From Lucinisca nassula (lineage: Eukaryota > Mollusca > Bivalvia > Lucinida > Lucinidae): DNA of 64,000 nucleotides. A program made the translations under genes and the position numbers. Shown one piece after another: positions 60,442 to 64,000 of the stretch. The notes below the pieces were generated by a model. That model was not told where the DNA came from and ran no database searches. It worked only from the letters and a program-made list of their open reading frames with translations. Position 1 is the first letter of the stretch; the number at the start of each line of letters is the position of its first letter. Where the stretch lies: assembly GCA_963580285.1 (NCBI GenBank), contig OY757010.1, positions 152,726,714-152,790,713 on the forward strand, read 5' to 3'.

Positions 60442-61741
60442 ACTTAACATGTCTGCATGTGCAATTTAAATGTCCATACTGACAGTCGAAATAAACTAAT
60501 GAGTGGACTCACGGAGGGGCTTTGGTTCGACGTCTTGCCGTCGACACCCACTCCAACTCACTTCATTGTCAAATGACCGTTGGCATGAGAGAGAGAGAGA
60601 GAGTGGGGGGGTTTGACTGACAAACTGACAGTAGACAGACAGAAGACACACAGACCGACTGACTGAATGACAGACTAACAGACGAAAGGAGGGACTGTTA
60701 GGCAGACAAATAAACATACTGAAAGTCGAAAAAAACCAAAAAACAACCAATGAGTGTACTTACAGATGGGCGTCGAGTCAACGTTGGCTCGACGTCATGC
60801 CGTCGACAACCACTCCAACTCACTTCAATGGCACGTGACCGTTGAGATGGTTTGACTGATCCCTGTATCCAAGAAGCCTATAACCCTTTTTGCACCAAAT
60901 AGAATCTTCCTCCTTATATATAGCAGGAGTCATTTTCAAAATTTAGGGGTGTCAGGTTGTGTTTTCTTCAAAATTTATTTGGAAAATGGGCAAACTTTTT
61001 GCAAACAGTGTAGGCCCTGATCAGACCCGCGTTCTGCGGCGTCTGATCTTGGCCTGCACTGTTTGTCACTTACCCCTTTTGGGGTTCCGGTACCAAATGG
61101 GTTAATGTAGACCTAAGGGCTGGGTAGGTTGAACCAATCTACAAATCTACCAGATTTTACTGTAAAATCTTGCACTTGCGAAGGAGTGTTTAACATTCTT
61201 ATGCTCTGAAAGGGTGTTCTACGTTTGCTTTGAATTTAATGTTCCAATCCCACTGAGTCTTGATGGGGCCGAGCACTGGGCAAATGACATTTTATTAAGC
61301 AATGCCGTATTATCGCCAACAAAACGTTCTGACGTTTCATCGACGTTGCAATGTCAAATTCAATGCATCGCTTTGAAGTTGGTTTGATCTAGACACGACG
61401 TTGTTGACACGCAACATGTCGGTTGACGTAGCGTCATTTAACGACAAGCTGTAATTTTCATTTGCCTGCGCTCGCTAATTGTTGGTGCGCAAAGAGAGAG
61501 AGAGATATCGTATGTACAATATATCATTTTCGTAATGCGAAATTTCACATCTGGCAGCATATCGGTGTTTCTCCCATTATCTTACATTAGAATTCCCCAA
61601 AAGTTTAAAAGAATTCCACTGTTTTACGTTGTAATTGTAACACTTTATCTGTCCACTGCCTTTGAAGCAATACGACAGATGACGGCCAGGACTTTTCCCG
61701 TTCTATTTTTAGAACCGGAAGTACGTCACGAAAAAAGCTCC
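60442..61741 (-). repeat. 'B' end of the outer transposon (right arm, ~1.3 kb)
   Basis: Inverted partner of 57673-59010. Matching landmarks include GCAATTTAAATGTCCATACT (60461), ATGCCGTCGACA, the MITE-like block at 60891-61105, CACTGAGTCTTGATGGG and the terminal GAACCGGAAGTACGTCACG. Small indels and substitutions are scattered through it, and both microsatellite tracts are short here. Confidence 0.85.
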
Positions 61742-61767
61742 TATAAAACTGCTGATACGTCAAGGGT

Positions 61768-61790
61768 NNNNNNNNNNNNNNNNNNNNNNN
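61768..61790. other. Assembly gap (23 N)
   Basis: Run of 23 N immediately after the outer transposon's right flank. The true length and content are unknown, and the right flank of the transposon may be affected. Confidence 0.98.
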
Positions 61791-61905
61791 TAACTCCTAA
61801 ACCCTATGGAATATATTCATGAAACTTCACAGTTGCATTCATCACACTGAGACGATGTGTCATGAACAAGGAAGACAACTCTTGCTTTTTTGGTTTTTGA
61901 AAGTT
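61791..61905. repeat. Fragment of the ~157-bp pearl-like repeat
   Basis: Nearly the same as one unit at 4985-5098, from TAACTCCTAAACC to GGTTTTTGAA. The left end is lost in the N gap, so it may be the last unit of a collapsed array. Confidence 0.8.
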
Positions 61906-62390
61906 GATACTTGTATCAAGTTTATATGTCATTGCATTTCTACTTCCGGTACTGGACCGCGTTACTACACTTCCGCTGTTCGTTCGCTGCATAAAATAGT
62001 CCAAATTAAGCACTTGCCTTATTTCCTTTTCCAGCGCATTGATTTCTTAACATTTGCGCTGAAGGCTGACTTGATTCCACAGGTGTTCCTTCCCTTTGGT
62101 TTAAACAATAGTTTATTAAGTATATAAATTTACAACACAAACATACACAAATGACCCAAAAGGATCAGATAACAAGCTAATCGTAGCTTATGTGAAATCT
62201 TCTCCTAGTTCCTTCCCTTTCACCCCTCAGTTACCGAACTGGACTTTTCCAGCTTAGATACTCGGTGTATATATCAATATATCAAGACGGACTTGATTCC
62301 ACAGGTGTTCCTTCCCTTTCACCCCTCGGTTTCCGAACTGGACATTAGCCCATATATAACTACCGTCACTTTTTATGGCATGTAAGTATT
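61906..62390. repeat. Non-coding stretch with direct repeats
   Basis: GACTTGATTCCACAGGTGTT then CCTTCCCTTT occurs near 62069 and 62286. CCTTCCCTTTCACCCCTC then ACCGAACTGGAC, or a variant, occurs near 62211 and 62309. This suggests a ~217-bp partial tandem duplication. No gene. Confidence 0.6.
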
Positions 62391-62440
62391 GCAGGCCCAG
62401 ATCAGACGCAGCACAACTTGGCGTCTGATCTGAGTCTTCA
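62391..62440. repeat. Hairpin related to the MITE in the transposon arms
   Basis: Perfect 12-bp stem CAGATCAGACGC (62398-62409) and GCGTCTGATCTG (62421-62432), preceded by GCAGGCC as in the element at 58360-58589. A further, weaker relative is at about 62968-63003 (GATCGGACACCGC against GTGGCGTCTGATTA). Confidence 0.65.
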
Positions 62441-63036
62441 CTGATTGTTAAAAAACATATATTCTTGCAAAAGCTACCTTTAAGAAAACAAATCTGACAA
62501 TCCTGTTCCGAACTTATTTGTTGGAAGATTCAATTGTCATATATTGGTTAAGCAAATTCAGAAGCCACTGATCAGACACCTCATTCTGTGACCTCGAATC
62601 AGACCTTCAGTGTTATAAAAGGAAGCTTTGCATTTTTGGGTGCATATGCACTCGTTTTATAGACACTTGGGAAGACGAATCTAAGTCGAAGCGTCTCCAC
62701 TGTTTAAAATTTAGAAATTAAAGGGCTCTGCTGTAACGTCTCCGAAAGCAATGTACACTTCATTTTTGGAGACCCATGACTCGCCAAAAGAAAGCAATAT
62801 GTTTTAAAGTTCACACCCGTCAAGTGCTCCAGATAAACAGCGTATTTGCGAAAATACTCAATTAATCAAAGTGCTGAGAGAACTGGAGGATCGATCGTCT
62901 CTGAATGTAAGTTTGGAGAATAGTCATGAACTGAGAATCGGACTGTTCGTTCAAGCAGGTACATTAGATCTGATCGGACACCGCATTATGTGGCGTCTGA
63001 TTATGAAGGTTCTGTTTGCCAATGGCCAAATGCAAG
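62441..63036. other. Intergenic, no gene seen
   Basis: No supported coding region. It contains the weak MITE-related hairpin at 62968-63003 and the left target duplication of the SINE begins at 63037. Confidence 0.55.
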
Positions 63037-63046
63037 AGCACAGTCC

Positions 63047-63367
63047 TACCGCCCCCGCCCATCAGGGCTGGAAGAAATAGACGGACTGCAAGATACTTCC
63101 ACACCGAGCTGAAATCGACCGCACATGAGTACTGGTAAACCGCTTAGAGGATCTAAGCCTGTCCAGGCAAAGTGGTGCGAATCGGACCGTCCATGCCACA
63201 AGCCTATTTGGTTTCATTGCGCGACAGGCTTGATTATTATGTCATTTCATTTTAGTGTTGGGTAAAAGTCTCACAAAATCGGAAGTTACGTCTGTTAATG
63301 ACCTAGTCAGTGTTGACGGGGATGTTAAACCTCAAAACAAGCAAACAAACATACAAACAAACAAACT
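63047..63367 (+). mobile_element. SINE, second copy, with 10-bp target duplication
   Basis: Plus-strand homologue of 3330-3630. It starts around TACCGCCCCCGCCC and ends in GACGGGGATGTTAAACCTC plus an AAAC-rich tail. It is flanked by AGCACAGTCC at 63037-63046 and 63368-63377. A B-box-like GGTGCGAATC lies mid-element. Together the two copies define an element of about 300-320 bp that retroposed to two independent sites. Confidence 0.8.
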
Positions 63368-63377
63368 AGCACAGTCC

Positions 63378-63640
63378 AGAATTTTCTTCTGACGTTCCGC
63401 TCTGACATCTAAGGGGTGCTATCAATGACTAAAACCTGGATTTTGTTCAGGGTCTGCGCCAGTCAGATGGTCAGTGATTGTCACGAGGACAGTAACAAGC
63501 AACAGGACTTTTTTTTCTTAGTCGAACCTGGTTAAACTCCTTTTTCAACCTTGTCAAAAAGATACTTAGAGAACTGTTTAATCTACCACTACCATTTTAT
63601 CATGGTGAATATACCTCATAAATCAACTTTCCTCAGTACT
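63378..63640. other. Intergenic, nothing recognised
   Basis: Short AT-rich stretch between the SINE and the pearl-like array. Confidence 0.5.
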
Positions 63641-64000
63641 TTGATTGAATTATCTGCCCTTGACTTAGTACCATATAGTAAATCGTGTCCGGGCCATAAC
63701 TCCTAAACCGTATGGAATATATTCATGAAACTTCACAGGTGCATTCATCACACTGAGACGATGTGTCATGAACAAGGAAGACAACTCCAGCTTGTTTGGT
63801 TTTTTAATTATCTGCCCTTGACTTAGTACCATATAGTAAACCATGTCCGGGCCATAATTCCTGAACCGTATGGAATATATTCATGAAACTTCACAGGTGC
63901 ATTCATCACACTGAGACGATGTGTCATGAACAAGGAAGACAACTCTTGCATTTTTGGTTTTTGAATTATCTGCCCTTGACTTAGTACCAAATAGTAAACC
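63641..64000. repeat. ~157-bp pearl-like tandem array, running off the right edge
   Basis: Units marked by TGTCCGGGCCATAACTCC near 63687 and a variant (CATAATTCCTGAACC) near 63845. It is the same repeat and orientation as 4895-5757. The window ends inside a unit. Confidence 0.9.

Larger units (their letters stand above)
55699..61745. mobile_element. TIR DNA transposon, non-autonomous, with nested copy of its own family
   Basis: Both ends read TATAGGAG inward: 55699-55706 on the plus strand and 61738-61745 on the minus strand. TATA may be a 4-bp (or TA a 2-bp) target duplication, leaving GGAG termini. The left ('A') and right ('B') ends are long, diverged relatives of each other: both continue with TTT-rich sequence, a GACGT motif, then AAAGT(A/C)CTGGCCGTCA. 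Inner inverted repeats with CAGACATGTTAAGT lie at 56072-56085 and 60442-60455. The interior holds non-coding DNA and a ~144-bp satellite. A second copy of the family is inserted in that satellite at 57669-59461. No transposase frame is visible. The superfamily is unassigned. Confidence 0.75.

Overview
The window looks like non-coding, repeat-dominated nuclear DNA from an invertebrate animal, most plausibly a bivalve mollusc. That is an inference. It rests on the mix of roughly 160-bp tandem repeats headed by short hairpins (the style of bivalve 'pearl'/Helitron-associated elements), SINEs ending in AAAC runs, long microsatellites and the absence of any bacterial gene layout. I find no intact protein-coding gene. 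Long open frames are present, but they come from a tandem repeat whose 69-bp period is divisible by three.

Layout. 1-2060: array of a ~163-bp repeat, cut by the window edge. 2061-4900: intergenic DNA with a fold-back MITE, a SINE with perfect 12-bp target duplications and two tRNA-derived SINE-like pieces. 4895-6930: two adjacent tandem-repeat elements (units ~157 and ~145 bp), each headed by a hairpin; the second carries dense nuclear-receptor half-sites. 6950-8650: diverged ~0.5-0.6 kb modules. 8950-9262: the 3' end of a retroelement. 9328-54668: a ~45 kb satellite of 69-bp monomers (roughly 600 copies), interrupted once by a 5'-truncated reverse-transcriptase retroelement (16685-18156). 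The array has higher-order repeats at several scales (138 bp, 0.4 kb, 0.8-1.3 kb, ~5 kb, ~10.4 kb, ~15.55 kb). Nine copies of a GC-rich palindromic MITE-like insert were carried along with it. Its edges hold diverged 'long' monomers that are absent from the core.

54669-64000: short tandem repeats, then a terminal-inverted-repeat DNA element (55699-61745). Inside that element is a ~144-bp satellite, and inside the satellite sits an internally deleted copy of the same family in the opposite orientation (57669-59461). After a 23-bp run of N come fragments of the ~157-bp repeat, a second SINE with a 10-bp target duplication, and another ~157-bp array leaving the window.

The parts do not form a pathway. 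The window records repeated insertion (SINE, MITE, TIR element, retroelement) and amplification by unequal exchange. The most informative structures are the edge/core contrast of the 69-bp satellite, the co-amplified MITE that dates the higher-order repeats, and the nested transposon whose removal restores satellite phase.
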